Below are positions 32,574 to 44,400 of a DNA stretch of 64,000 nt, one piece after another. This DNA is from Hippasteria phrygiana (Eukaryota > Echinodermata > Asteroidea > Valvatida > Goniasteridae). The stretch's first letter is position 1; each line of letters starts with the position of its first letter. The position numbers and the translations under genes were made by a program. The DNA is taken from positions 186,001 to 250,000 of the forward strand of contig JAZGUH010000946.1 of assembly GCA_037893225.1 (NCBI GenBank), in the 5' to 3' direction. The notes under the pieces were generated by a model, which saw nothing but the letters and a program-made list of their open reading frames with translations, made no database searches and was not told the DNA's origin.

Positions 32574-33562
32574 GTGATATCACCTAGTCAAGGTTCCAAG
32601 ACGTTCTTAGCGGTGCGACGTATAGCGGCCGACAGCGCCCTCTCGCTACACACACACACACGCCAAGGCCAAATCGCTAACAACGTCTAGGGAATTTTGC
32701 AAGTTCCGCTCGCGAAATCGCGAGCAGAACTGTGTGGCATTTGCATGCGCGTGTGACGTCACTGTATTATCGCATGTAAATAGCCAACACTCACTAGTCT
32801 GGTTTCTGTACTCACGTGGGGTTTACGTGTACGTACGTACATGTATGAACGTGCAGCGCAGTACTAAGCCATTCGTTGTTTGTTGGAAAAAATGTCTGAG
32901 CGCGTGGACCAAGCGATTGATTTTACAGCAAACAAACTGGGCTTTGGAAAGCTAAAAAGTCATCAGATCAGTGCCATTCATCAATTTGTACGTGGCCATG
33001 ATTTGTTTGTTAATTTACCAACGGGATTTGGCAAGAGTGTAATTTTTCAAGCTGCTCCATTGGTCTTAGATTTCTTGAACGAAGTAACCAAAGGTAAACA
33101 GGAGAAACGCTTGTTATTGTCGTCGTGCCATTGAAAGCCCTGGCCGTTGATCAGTTACATCATGGAGAAATAAGACATTTCTCCATGGTTACATCGTGCT
33201 GAACATCTGGGACTGAAGTCGGCAGATATAACGTCTGATATTCCAGATCACATTTTGGAACAATCCGAAGATTTCTCAATCCTGTTTGCCAGTCCAGAAT
33301 CACTCTGCTCAGAACGTTAACAGACTAGTAAGTTATTACTTAAACATGAGTTTCCTCCAGTGCGCAAGCGCGATTATTCGTTTGACCCGCCTGTTAAATT
33401 ATGCATGAGCAGGTCGCGCGCGCTCCCTTGCGAAATGCCCAGCCCAAGACGTGGGTAGCGATTTGGCCTTGGCGTGTGTTTGTGTGTAGCTAGAGGGCGC
33501 TGCCGTTCGCGCTGTACGTCGCACCGCGATAAGAACGTCTTGGAACCAAGACTAGATATCAC
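32574..33562. mobile_element. Inverted-repeat-bounded unit carrying a RecQ-like helicase fragment
   Basis: The outer ~140 bp at 32574-32720 (GTGATATCACCTAGTC, GGTTCCAAGACGTTCTTA, GGTGCGACGTA, CAGCGCCCTCT, CGCCAAGGCCAAATCGCTA) recurs in inverted orientation at about 33415-33562. Between them lies the RecQ-like pseudogene. Long inverted termini suggest a DNA transposon or its internally deleted derivative. I could not see a target duplication. Association of superfamily II helicases with DNA transposons is known (for example some Academ elements), but this arrangement cannot be assigned by eye. Confidence 0.65.
32892..33320 (+). pseudogene. RecQ-like DNA helicase N-terminal fragment, two frameshifts
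   Basis: From ATG 32892 (MSERVDQAIDFTANKLGFGK) it reads 'LKSHQISAIHQFVRGHDLFV' and 'NLPTGFGKSVIFQAAPLV', matching RecQ motif 0 and the Walker A/motif I (T-G-F-G-K-S). After a frameshift near 33108 it continues 'LVIVVVPLKALAVDQLHHGE' (motif Ia). After a second near 33185 come 'AEHLGLKSADITSD' and 'FSILFASPESLCSER', ending at TAA 33318-33320. Motif II (DExH) and all of lobe 2 are absent. The fragment stops just before the right inverted repeat. RecQ enzymes unwind DNA 3'-5' using ATP; this copy cannot. Confidence 0.8.
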
Positions 33563-34084
33563 CCTGATAAGTACCGCGGTAATACAGCGTCCCACCCTAC
33601 TATTAGTATTAGTATATCACTTGCAGATTTTGATGACGGCCGCATGATTGGGCTCCGCTGGACGTTTTGCTCAGGCTCAATGAAATCTCAGAGTGTTCAC
33701 TGTTGAATGGCGTTTGCGGCACTAGACAAACAACATGCATGGTTACTTTTGTGGAAATAGAAAGAAATACTTTAAAAGCCACGGCGACTTAAAAGAATTT
33801 CCGGCAACCGACAGATTATCCCCGCGACAAAAATCTCTGTGACGATCGATCGTGCAACTGAGTGACGAACACCAACGCACACGCCCGCGCGACTGGAGCA
33901 GTGCGCGGTCGGTAAGCAACGGTCTCTGGTGATTTATTTAAACATAAAAGTCACTTTTCAGGAAAATAAAACCATTTTTGTGAGCGGGCTAATTACATGT
34001 TCCAACAGTATCCCTGCCGCAGAAATCGACCATTCCGTCTTCCCGAAAACGCAATCTGAATTTCCAAAATTGCGGAACCGGTCA
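33563..34084. other. No recognised gene
   Basis: Unique-looking sequence between the RecQ unit and an R2 repeat copy. Short open frames only. Confidence 0.4.
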
Positions 34085-34310
34085 AAAACTGTACTCCTGC
34101 ACCCAAACCGTTTATTGTGTGATTTTTATATCACAGTGTGTAAAAAATAACACGCATGAAAAATATTTAACTGTTTGGAGGTGTGGGACAACAAAAAACC
34201 AGTAGGGCAAAATAGCAATTTCAGGAAAAAAGTTGACAAAAGTAGGAGCAAGGTTAAAAAAAATATAGGAAAAGTAGGAAAAATAGGGATACTTGAAAGC
34301 CCCTGATCGA
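34085..34310. repeat. Dispersed repeat family R2, copy 2 (3' part)
   Basis: 'ACTCCTGCACCCAAACCGTT', 'TATCACAGTGTGTAA', 'AAAAGTAGGAAAAATAGGGA' and 'GAAAGCCCCTGA' match 53268-53452. Confidence 0.7.
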
Positions 34311-34489
34311 GAGCTTTATCCCAAACAAGGCTAAAATATACCTGCTGCAAGTAAGATAGGAATGGTCACTGTGGGACTCAACATTTCAGTTTTAGTAGCG
34401 GGAGGAAAAATATCAGGAACAGAGAAGAATTTCTGGGCAAATTGCAGTCACTGTCAGGTCGGGACTGAAAAGTCATTTTACGCAGAGCA

Positions 34490-34562
34490 ACAAGCAGGAA
34501 TTGAACCAGGGTCACCCGTAGTGGAGGTCGAGTAAAGAACCAATGCGCAAACCTTATACCGA
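34490..34562 (-). mobile_element. tRNA-like SINE fragment
   Basis: The minus strand carries a degenerate B-box (CCTGGTTCAATTCC) followed by TGCTTG. The A-box region is poorly preserved. Confidence 0.4.
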
Positions 34563-35454
34563 CAAACAAAACTGGAAAGAGAGACAATGAAAGACTAGGA
34601 AATGTTCTGATAAACTATTTCTTGACTGAACTACATTGTTTATGTCTGTACACAGATTTCTTGAAATATCTACATATCCATAAAAAGTACAATTCTTAAT
34701 CAGTAAAATGTATACATGTACACTCTACATAAAAAAAAACCAAAGAGTCACCTACGATATAAAATCTTCTCATACTTGAGAAGAAGATATTGCTTAGAGT
34801 TTTTACTGTCAAAGTATTTTTCTGGGCCTAATAAACATCTCTTGCAACATCCTTTCTCAACTACAAATTGTAGGTTCTCAAGTTACTGTTTTTGCTAACA
34901 ATGAATTAAGTTAGTGTTTCTCTAATGCAGCAATTGCTGCTGTATGGACGGCCCTACTAATATTTCAGAGATTCTTTTCAATTTAGGAATAAATACTCCG
35001 GGAATAAGACTCAAAACGAATAATAGAATGAATGATTTATTTACTGATTTGGAAAATGACAGTACAAACATTTGCAAACAATTATAGCACACCAAAGGCA
35101 TTCTCAGGCTGGACAAAATCTCGGAGTTGACACATTTCACACTTGACAATTTCCAACCCCGAGCCAACTCCGCATCAACCCCGAGGACTGGTTTTTGACC
35201 CCAACCCTGCTCCAGACCAGGGTTGAGATTCTCGCCCCGGGTTGAAACACGCACCCGGGTTAAAAAACAGTAGTGTAAAATAAGCAGGGGTGAGTTCAGT
35301 GTGAAACGACACATGCAGAGTTGAATGCGGGGTTGAAAAATGGAGACTGAACCCCAGGGTGGCCCTGTGGTTTGCCATGGGTTGATTTCAACCCGGGTTG
35401 AGAGGCTCTAGTGTGAGAAGGCCTCAAGACACTTCAATAATTGATGGGGGAGGG

Positions 35455-35707
35455 GCCTAGTATGCCAAGAACGGGCTGATGTGCAGCCAGGCGTAAATGC
35501 AAATAGGCACCACACGAAATACTTAAACCCCTTTCGTGTGAATGAAAGCTATGTTTGAAAAAGCTTTATTACACTCCCATTCAAGAACAATATAGTTGAA
35601 ACATGAATGGACTAGAGTACATGCAGGAATGTGCATATAGACAACAACCAGCCAGGTGGTCTTTTTTAAACTGCAGCTCTGGACGTCGTCCGTATTCAAG
35701 AGGTTAA
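35455..35707. repeat. Repeat family C2 (relative of the CCCCTTG MITE), copy 1
   Basis: 'CACTCCCATTCAAGAACAAT', 'ATAGACAACAACC.GCCAGG' and 'GTCCGTATTCAAGAGGTTAA' are shared with 56390-56620 and 57506-57713. Confidence 0.65.
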
Positions 35708-36006
35708 GTAAATGGCCTACATGGTTCTCCAACGCGATTCCAAGCGTGACGTGACAGACACTCCAAATTAGACCAAGCATTACCTATAGCAGCCTTGACG
35801 AGTTGTGCTTACTTGTCCGCCTACATCTGCTTACGCTACTCACTTATGGGAGCTGTCACTACGGTTGACAGCTGGTCGAAGTGGTCGCGGCGAGCGCTGG
35901 CCAGCGTTGAACTGAGCTAGGTGGGATTCCAAGTTAGGCACGCTTCCTATATGGGTAACCAAACGACAGACAAAATGTCAATTCAATTTTAATAGTGAGT
36001 AAACTG

Positions 36007-36150
36007 GCAGGAGCGGGATTTGAACCTACGATGTCCGGATTACTGTACCAGTGCTCTACCAACTGAGCTATCTTGCATCATGTTGGCAGTGTATAAATTT
36101 GTCAATATCTTTGTTGGGGAAGCACAAGGCAAAAGTCAAAGAATTATGCC
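36007..36150 (-). mobile_element. tRNA-derived SINE, copy 1 of an adjacent pair
   Basis: The minus strand reads an A-box-like GCTCAGTTGGTAGAGCACTG and a B-box-like GTAGGTTCAAATCCC, resembling a tRNA. The upstream side on the plus strand shares 'TATCTTTGTT.GGGGA' with the next copy. No intact cloverleaf is claimed. Confidence 0.6.
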
Positions 36151-36295
36151 CAAATTTAATGATACATGCCAAACAAAACATTTGAAACCAGCAATGTTGG
36201 GATCACTGACTCAGTAATAATATGACTTGAAACTAATTATATCATCAAACAAACCATAATGACACCCGAAAATTTTAATAAATTTTGAGATAAAC

Positions 36296-36430
36296 AGAAA
36301 ACTAGCAGGAGCTGGATTTAAACCCGTGACCTCCAGAATAATGTACTGGCACTCTACCAACTGAGCCAAGTGGCCCCATCTATCAGTATCTTTGTTCAGG
36401 GGAGCAATAGTCATAAGTCATATTTGTCAC
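36296..36430 (-). mobile_element. tRNA-derived SINE, copy 2 of an adjacent pair
   Basis: The minus strand reads TTGGCTCAGTTGGTAGAGTG and then CACGGGTTTAAATCCAGC, about 290 bp from copy 1 and in the same orientation. Confidence 0.6.
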
Positions 36431-36455
36431 AGAAGTCAATATTTCATTATTAGTG

Positions 36456-36623
36456 TTAACCCCTTGAACCCGGTAAGGGATTTCATGGGGGCGTCGGGGC
36501 GCCAGGCCGGGTTATGCAGCCAAGCGAAATGGAAACAAGAGGTTTGTGCAGCCAAGCATAACATAATGGATTGAAAATACAGAAATTGGCGTGTATAGAC
36601 GTCAACCGTACGCAAGGGGTTAA
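36456..36623. mobile_element. TTAA-flanked MITE family C (CCCCTTG), copy 1
   Basis: TTAACCCCTTGAACCCGGTA at the left and CCGTACGCAAGGGGTTAA at the right form a terminal inverted repeat with TTAA at both ends. The internal block 'GTGCAGCCAAGCATAACATA' is shared with the copies at 49051 and 49783. Confidence 0.85.
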
Positions 36624-36999
36624 TGGGTTTTGAATATAGAAGTCTTAAACAAGGAGGCATGGCAAACGTGCATATTACAAGCAAAAGGTGCTTCTGATAG
36701 TTTTATGAAAATTGTGCACTGTGAAATTGTTCTTTAATTGTTACATTTAATAGCATAACTACAATGTTTGCCATTAATAACGCCAGGGTTAGTTGTAAGG
36801 CTAGGGGCTGTTTTTTCATCATACGGACATGTGTGGCCTGATCGATTGAGTTGTTAGTTTGCAGCTTGGGTTCAAGTGTGTCATAGGCCAAAGTGCTAGC
36901 TTATACGACCCTCCTTAGTTTACATAATTCCTATTCAATGCCAGCACATTTCCCCTTGGTCCACCCTGGGGGTGTGCATTTACGGGTAGTACAGGAATT

Positions 37000-37145
37000 G
37001 GGTACCTGATTGAAAAATGGAGCCAACTACCCTATATATCAAAACCTATCAAGTGACGGGTTGAAACACACACACACAAGATGTGTGAGTCGGTTGGTAG
37101 ATTTTTTGATAGGCTGTGATAGTTATAACTATAGGAGGGCTAAAG
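37000..37145. mobile_element. MITE family E (CCTCCTA termini), copy 1
   Basis: 'ATCAAAACCTATCAA.TGAC', 'GATAGGCTGTGATAGTTATA' and 'TATAGGAGGG' match 41816-41967. The left end is not clear. Confidence 0.55.
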
Positions 37146-37199
37146 AAAGCCAATCCCAAAAATTTAATCTCGGAAATTGCTGTTTATATTGTTCATAAA

Positions 37200-37470
37200 G
37201 GTCTACACGTTAATACTACCACATGAGTGCATCAATGCAGCATGATGCAGTGTGTACAGTGAGCTCTATAACTTTACTGTTTTGTTTTTCCATGTACCCT
37301 GGTTTTCATTTTGAAAATTCCCCAGAAATGACATTCAAAAACATTTTTTTTATTGTCAGAGAAATTACTAAGTAACATGTTAATTCAGTTACAGGTACTC
37401 GATTCCATAATCCGGAACCGGTTCCAAGCAGTCGGGTACTCGGGTACCCGGTTCAGATGCATAACCCTAG
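37200..37470 (-). repeat. Repeat family F, copy 1
   Basis: The reverse complement matches 48308-48650 and 58889-59290. Shared blocks are TTCCGGATTATGGAATCGAG, AGTAATTTCTC and TATAGAGCTCACTGTACA. Confidence 0.7.
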
Positions 37471-37476
37471 TCCCCA

Positions 37477-37904
37477 CACTGTGAATCTCTTGGATGTGAT
37501 TTCCTATTCAAAATGGACATGAGGATTATAAAGAGAATGTGATTTTAACAATGAGGGTCCAAAATCACATCTGAAGCCTGTGAACTATTATCCCACCCTG
37601 ACAAAGAGTACATTGTGACTTCTGGGTTTAACAGCTTAAACCGCATTGTGATTCTGGACTCTGGATGTGATTTTGGACCCTCATTGTTAAAATCACATTC
37701 TCTTAATCCTCCTGTCCATTCTGCAGGGATGCCAGTCAGACTTCTCTTCAGGGCCTGAAATTACAGCCAAGATGAATGGATTTACAGTCAAATTTTGAAA
37801 ATGTACAGGATTTCAAATTTTGTAAAAGCCTGAAATCAGGCAATTGCCTGAAGACTGACATCCCTGATTCTGAATAGGAAATCACATCCAAGGGGTTCAT
37901 AGTG
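37477..37904. mobile_element. MITE with long inverted arms, carrying a nested MITE
   Basis: The left arm reads CACTGTGAATCTCTTGGATG, then TGATTTCCTATTC and AATGAGGGTCCAAAATCACA. It is mirrored by TGTGATTTTGGACCCTCATT ... GGAAATCACATCCAAGGGGT ... TAGTG at the right. The right arm is split by the element at 37724-37866. Confidence 0.85.
37724..37866. mobile_element. 143-bp nested MITE with CAGGGATG termini and 6-bp duplication
   Basis: CAGGGATGCCAGTCAGAC at the left pairs with GACTGACATCCCTG at the right. ATTCTG is duplicated at 37718-37723 and 37867-37872. The other arm of the host MITE shows the empty site, which confirms the borders. Confidence 0.88.
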
Positions 37905-37911
37905 CCACTCC

Positions 37912-37929
37912 CCCCCCCCCCCCCCCCCC
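37912..37929. repeat. Poly(C) tract
   Basis: A run of about 18-19 C, directly beside the end of the 37477-37904 MITE. Confidence 0.9.
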
Positions 37930-38320
37930 ATCAACATAGAGGATTATGGCCCTCATATTACACTATCCAATCCCTTAAAGGGGATACTTGCCAGCCTCCC
38001 CTGACAAAACTGACAAAACTGTACTGCATTGATGAATGTGCCGAGCTTGCGTGGCGACATGTAAATTTTGGGATTTGCTGCGGTAATCTAAGCAAATCCT
38101 CAAGTGCCACTGGTGCTTAATGGGTACATTCGGGCAACTGTATGTTAGTGCAGTGCTGTGTTTATTAGCATCCAAGAAGTGTTCACCTCTATGCCGCATA
38201 TGAGACTCTTTCAGATGGCGAGGCACGGGCAGTAAGGATCCAGAGGATGCTAGAGACACAGGACTTATCGGTTAATGGTCAAATGGAATGGACATTAAAA
38301 ATGAAACTTTTGTTGTATGC

Positions 38321-38416
38321 ACACAGCCATTAATCACACTCAACCACTGGTCCACTTCTTGTCGCAATTTGTCAAAAGTTTTGATTGAAATAGCTGACTA
38401 TCCTTGTTGATCCAAC
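38321..38416. repeat. ~95-bp direct repeat, copy 1
   Basis: 'ACACAGCCATTAATCACAC' to 'CTATCCTTGTTGATCCAAC' is repeated at 39248-39345 with only a few differences. Confidence 0.9.
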
Positions 38417-38755
38417 CCAAATTCCCAGAGGGTAAACTTTTTTCAACTTTTTAAAAGCATAAAGTACAAATGTAGGTAGCATACGTCCGCTTTGCCTGCT
38501 GTGTGTTTACATGCATCCATTCCGTGTGGACGTACATTCATCAACTTTTAGGCTTATAAAAACGTCCACCCCCTTGCAAAATATTTCACTTGGTCCAAAC
38601 AATTTAGGGTCATTTTTTTTAAACAAATTATAAATCTGAAACGCTGCCTCCCCCTCTTCAGAGTATGCCGAGTACAGACCTGCATTGGTGATTGAAATTT
38701 TATTAAAACCTGGTTTTATTTGGTACACATACAATCACAAACTTATACATGAGTA

Positions 38756-39965
38756 CAGAGCTGCCAACATTTTAAAACTCATTTCAGTATTCTGAAAGCC
38801 AAAAATCAGTATTTTGCTAAGAAAATCTGTATTTTTCATGAAATTTAAACATTACCTGAAAATCTAATTATTTTCGTGCAGGATAGCTCCACAAACAACT
38901 GTAACGAACCCACGCGCAGGATGGACCGTTTCCTTAGTTTTTTATTTTCAAAAGTAAAGTTGCATCCGTTTAGTTGGGATCGCAATAATGTTTTAATCAG
39001 AACAATGAATGAACATTATAATAGCCTATTAATCAGCAAAACCAATATACTAAAAAAAAAAAAATCTGAAACTGACTTGTTTTTGCTGTCCCCATATCAC
39101 AAACTGCTTGCATAGTCACTGTTCCATGGTACTGACGAAAGTATTCCATGCCGTGCATACAACGGGCTGGCATGCCCGGCCAACTGCACTGCTGCAACCC
39201 CATGCACGGTGCGTTACCGTAACACGTTGGCCACACGTGGAATTATCCACACAGCCATTTATCACACACTCAACCACTGGTCCACTTCTTGTCGCAATTT
39301 GTCAAAAGTTTTGATTGAATAGCTGACTATCCTTGTTGATCCAACTGTTTGTTGGTTATCGGCGGGATTTTGTGGACAAATCTTGTCGATTTTGTGGGCG
39401 AGTCTTGTCGAGTATCAATCCAAAATCATTTTGCAATTGCATGTACAGTAAGCATGTCTAGCTACTGGACTTGATACACCAGCATTCTTCACTACACGCA
39501 GGCGAAACCCGACTATGAATTTCGTTGTTGCATGATTTAAAGTCGCCCAAACAACGGACTCGCTAGGCACAATACGCACGCTCAAAAGGTTTTTAATAAT
39601 TCCATAATTTGCTGCATGTGCATATACTCCCAGCCGAACATCGACAAGACATATACGATCTTAGTGTATACCAAGTGATTCAGACACGGCCTCAAATAGC
39701 ACCAGCAACTTAAAACTCGGCATCGTCCGAGCAGCGCGCTGGACAAGGAACAAAATGTACGTGTGCGGGCGGACTTAAAAACATGGAGTCACAAAAAAAA
39801 AGCATAGCGGGTAAACGAAAAGCGTGCAAAACAGCGACAAATTCACATGCCCGATGGTCGGATTTTTAAAAATCTGTATTTTTAAACCCAAATCCGTACT
39901 TCCGTATTTCTCATGAATTAAGTTCCGTACGAAATACGGAAAATCCATACTGGTTGGCAGCTCTG
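38756..39965. mobile_element. ~1.2-kb element with CAGAGCTGCCAAC termini, hAT-like
   Basis: CAGAGCTGCCAAC at 38756 and GTTGGCAGCTCTG ending 39965 are perfect 13-bp inverted repeats. The flanks CATGAGTA and CATGACAA look like a decayed 8-bp duplication. 'AAATCTGTATTTTT' and 'TTTCATGAAATT' motifs lie inside both ends in inverted order. No transposase frame was recognised, so this is a non-autonomous element. Confidence 0.7.
39248..39345. repeat. ~95-bp direct repeat, copy 2
   Basis: It matches 38321-38416 and lies inside the 38756-39965 element. Copy 1 lies outside it. Confidence 0.9.
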
Positions 39966-40289
39966 CATGACAATATATACATGCACATTTTCACATTTCA
40001 AGTGCACATTTTCACATTTCAAGTGCCCATTTTCATACTGGAGTAATGCAAATCATACTTACTAACTGCAAGACTTGACCTATGACCTCTATTACGAGCT
40101 GCAGCTATAGGTGAAAGGTCACCTGCCTGACCTGTCAAAACAAATCAATAAGAAGCATGGGTCAATCGGAACGTTTTAGGGGCAAACATAGATGATTCAA
40201 GCAATTTGCCACATAACGCTTACTATTACCCATGTACGGTAAATAGGGAACCAGACTACGAGAACATCATTTTTGTTCTCTTTGTTTTC

Positions 40290-40440
40290 CAGCATCTAAA
40301 TAAGCAAACAATACTTCAAAGAGGTCAGTGTTTAATACAGTAATTTGCTATAGAATACATGTACTATACCCCAAATCCATTCATTTCTGAAAATTACAAC
40401 AAAAGCAAATGTTGTACACTATCTCTTAACCAAAGCTGAA
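40290..40440. mobile_element. TTAA MITE family A, 3' fragment
   Basis: 'AATACTTCAAAGAGGTCAGTG', 'CCATTCATTTCTGAAAATTA' and 'GCAAATGTTGTACACTATCT' match the family 3' end, finishing CTTAA. Confidence 0.75.
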
Positions 40441-40754
40441 CATTGCTTGCACTGCAAACACTGTGATGGTGTAGGATAATGAATCAAGTCCGTAGGCCTA
40501 TTGGGTCTGTTCATTTTCGAATCATTTAATATTTTCGAATAACTGAATATTTGAATATTCGATACAGCTGCATGCCACGCCGGTAAAAAGTTGCCCGCAC
40601 ATCACGCCAGTGTTTTACATGCTTTGATTTTTTTCCCATTTATTTTCCAGAATATTTTAGGGCTTATAAAACGTATTTATTTCACAGCAGTTTTTTTGTA
40701 ATTGAAACTTTGATGTGTGTGTGACATGTGTTTCACCACAAATTACAAATTGGC

Positions 40755-40972
40755 TTAACACGTTGACTGCCACTACGAGTATACTTGTAGTGAACCAAAC
40801 GCTATTGTTATGGTAATTGATACTCTGGCATCACCGAAGACGCATCAAATACGCTGCTGGCAGTATGAGTACATCAATGTATGGAATGGTTGTGATCGAT
40901 AGAGACAGCTTGATAGAGACAATGGCAATGTGGTGGCGCCCTATAAATTATGGCTGGCAGTCAACGTGTTAA
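40755..40972. mobile_element. TTAA-flanked MITE family D (CACGTTGACTGCCA)
   Basis: TTAACACGTTGACTGCCA at the left and TGGCAGTCAACGTGTTAA (with one extra base pair group inside) at the right form the terminal repeat, with TTAA on both sides. About 218 bp, non-coding. Confidence 0.85.
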
Positions 40973-41283
40973 ACCCCTCCTAAATTACTTGTAAATTATT
41001 TTTTGTTTAAGTTTGATGTAAAACTAATTAAAAATACTCCCGATGATAATATTTTTACCTCCACTTAACAAAATTTACTTAGTTGGAAAGCATTGCATGA
41101 ACAACAAGAAAAGCAAATTTTGGGGTAACATTTCTGAAAAAAATTATTATTATTGAAATTGACATTTTTAAACTTTAACAAGAATAAATAACGAGACTAA
41201 AATAATACAAATTCAGAACTAAAATTCATATTTTGGTCACATGGACAACTGAATTACATCATATATATACAATTCTGAACGTT

Positions 41284-41477
41284 TTAGTTCAACTCACTGA
41301 AATGGCTCGTGGTAATGCTTCCGGAGCCACCACCCCCAGTGATAGCGCTGCGCTTCTTCGTCTGTCCCCTCTGCACCTGCCTTGCCCTGCTACCAAAGCC
41401 CAGGCACTGCAGGGTTTCCGTCACAAACCCCTGTGTCGGTGACACACAGCAGAGTACCAACAGTTTGGCATCACCGC
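41284..41477 (-). CDS. KIF25: KIF25-like terminal exon
   Basis: [20 protein letters not shown], then [20 protein letters not shown] and a Gly-rich tail ending HFSELN, stop TAA at 41286-41284. The short tail after the motor confirms a C-terminal motor. Confidence 0.93.
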
Positions 41478-44400
41478 CTGTACAAATGGAATACAGAGCT
41501 TCCTGTGACATCATAAACATTGGACAACAGACGATGAAATTTGTCTCAATGTGATAATGTGGCCCAAGTTGTTGTCATGTACATGTATGTAATATGTCAA
41601 TATCAGAATTTCACAATGCTCGTTTGTTCAATCAACATGTACAGTACATATTTAAAAATGTATTATGAAAATAATGCCTGCCCAAGACTAGGGGGGGGGG
41701 GGGGGGGGTGGTGTTGTTTCGTCAAACCCCAAAGTGAAACTTTTGGCATATGCGCAACATTGTGAACACATGTATGCATAAAAACATACCATTACAGTCG
41801 CATTTACCATATTAATTAAAACCCTCCTGTGCACCTGGCCAAAATCAACCCAGTTGTTGTACAGATCAAAACCTATCAAATGACAGATTGAAACACACAC
41901 AAACTGTCAGAGTTGGTGTTTAGAGTTTTTGATAGGCTGTGATAGTTATAAGTATAGGAGGGTTAAGTGGAACGTTCAGTGAATACAAGTACATACTTTT
42001 AAGGCAAAATTTGTAGTAGGCTAGCCTGATGACTTACCCATTTTTTGGGGATTATTTATTATTATTATTTTTGTAATTTCTAAATGGAACTCGTTACCGA
42101 TCGGGAGGTTCATTCGAACCCCCCAAACCCCTCAGCCTGTGGGCCTGGTTGTGTTCAAGTAATAAAGTTCATATCTATCCATACGGTTGCATCAAAAATG
42201 TTGGTACGTCACTTAACCCTTTCCTCCAATGATTTTCCACACACCCTAGGGAGTTATAGTGTTAATATCCTTGTTGTCATGGATGACTGAGCATCACTGA
42301 TTTCATACATGTATTAACAAACAACAAAGCTAAAAAATTTCTTTCTTTTTTATTTGGGCCGATGATGCCCGATCAATGTTCGAGTGCATATACAACGCAC
42401 GAACCATCCAGGGCATTTTGACTAGAACCCTGCCAGACGCATCAGATTGCATACATGTAATTTGTCAAATTGACATGTGTGCAGAGGTCCAGCAAAGTGG
42501 AGCTGTCAGCACATATGCACTGCTGCGTCTGTCAAGCTTAGGGTTAATTAAGCAACAAATAAGACTTCTTGGTATATCCAGAATCATCTTGTAAATTTCA
42601 TACAGGGCAAGGCCAAAATTTCATATAGCTGCTAAAGCACTAAATATTCATAAAGCAGATAAAAGTTTTGCTTATAAATGTGGCGTCAGCAAGGGAAATT
42701 AGAAATAAGTCGCATGACCAATATTTGAGTAATTGCAATTTACATATGAAAATTGTCAAAAATCATGATTCCTGTTTTTGTCAACATACTGTAGTTTAAA
42801 GCACATTTTATTAAAAATACCTGGTTTGCTTTTGTGTTGAGACCATTAAATGTGTACAATTTGACATTTTAGTCTGGCGTACTTGTGAAAAAATCGTGTA
42901 AACTACATCATATTTTCCATTCTCAATGCCGAATTTACTGCTCTATTCGAAAACCAAAATATCGTACAACAGTAATTTATTCACCATTAAAAAGCTTACA
43001 TTATATATTTTATTATAGAATGGAAATCTACATTTTTCAAAATTTCCAACTTACAAATGTATGTCGGATTTCGCTTCCCGGTGCCACAAATGCAAAACCC
43101 GGTTACCCAGCCAAAATCGCACACATGCTGTGCATTGCTTGGAACCTCAACTGGATTTTGCCGAACATGGAAATTTCCTAAGCAATGTTTTGTGCAAACA
43201 AGCAGATCTGCCAATTTCAGGAAACCTTGCACAATTGCCTAACTCCACTTACGCCACACTTTTTATTGTGGCAGTTGTGCAACCTCTGTACTGTGACACT
43301 TTAAAAATTGGTATCTCAAAAGTAATAGTGTAAGTCACTGACTTGCGCCACAAATTATGAGAGATCTTATGCACTTGTTTTAGATGGCGCAAGTTGTTCG
43401 CACAAACACTGAAATGATGACTTAACTAGCCGAGTATAAGCATCGTGGAGCCGTTAGCTGCTCAAGTTATTTATTAAATTCACTAGGTTATTTCAAAGGG
43501 TGATAAAATGATTATCCGCTGCAGATTTACCTGTGAGGTATTTCCAAAAGTTGCCACCAATTTTTCGAAGCAAAGGATGGGATAAGTTTTAAAATGGTGC
43601 TGCCAAAGTTATTTCACGACTGGATTTCTGAGCCTGGATCTCCTCCACATGTTGCACTCATATTCCACGGACACTGTCCAACTTTGCCTCCTGCAAATTC
43701 CATCCCAACTCGGACCCAGGGTGCGAGTGCGTCTTGCATCAGATTGATTTGAGGAATTCCTCGGCTTTCTGAAAAACGTCCGAAATTTTAGGAAGTTGTT
43801 TTTGTCAACATTCGGATGTTATGGTTAAGGTCGATCTCATGCCTGCTGTCGCTTCTAAAAATTTTGAATTCTCAGTTAAATCGAAGCTCAACTTAGCAAA
43901 AATCCATGCCGTACTCTTTACACTGTCTCGTGGAATCGGCTGTAGCTCTTTGAAACTGAGCACAGGCGAGAAACTAATAAGACCTACCTATAGAGTCCTG
44001 CAACAGGTGCGTCAGTCGGCTGTTACGATATGGCACATGGGACCTGCTTTCAGCCAGTGCGGCCAGTACGTCGGACAGAGCAGACAGACTTCGGTTGATG
44101 TGGGAGGTCTCTCGCAGGGCTGCTCCTGTCACTCCAGACATACCTATCGGATCAATGGAAATCAAGTTTCCTTCAGTACTTATCCAGGACGATCAAGGCA
44201 GTGTTGCAGTTGAGTCCTGGTCCGAGTCCGAGGCAGAATTGAAGACCACTCGAGTCCAAAACTGGAGTGGAGTGCTGTGGCCTCAATATCTTGGGGATAC
44301 TACAGATTGTGGGTTCGAGTTCAGCAGGGGTCATGGTATTTGTGTCCTTGAGCAAGACACTATCACAAGCTGCTGCTCTCCACACAGGATTAAATGGGTA

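Noticed and set aside
36007..36076. True tRNA gene on the minus strand
   Set aside because: A- and B-box-like motifs are present, but the acceptor stem does not pair, and a near copy 290 bp away shares non-tRNA tail sequence, so a SINE fits better.
43061..43333. Reading [20 protein letters not shown] as a zinc-finger fragment
   Set aside because: Spacing fits no zinc-finger class I know, both strands are open there, and no splice context exists within the kinesin intron.
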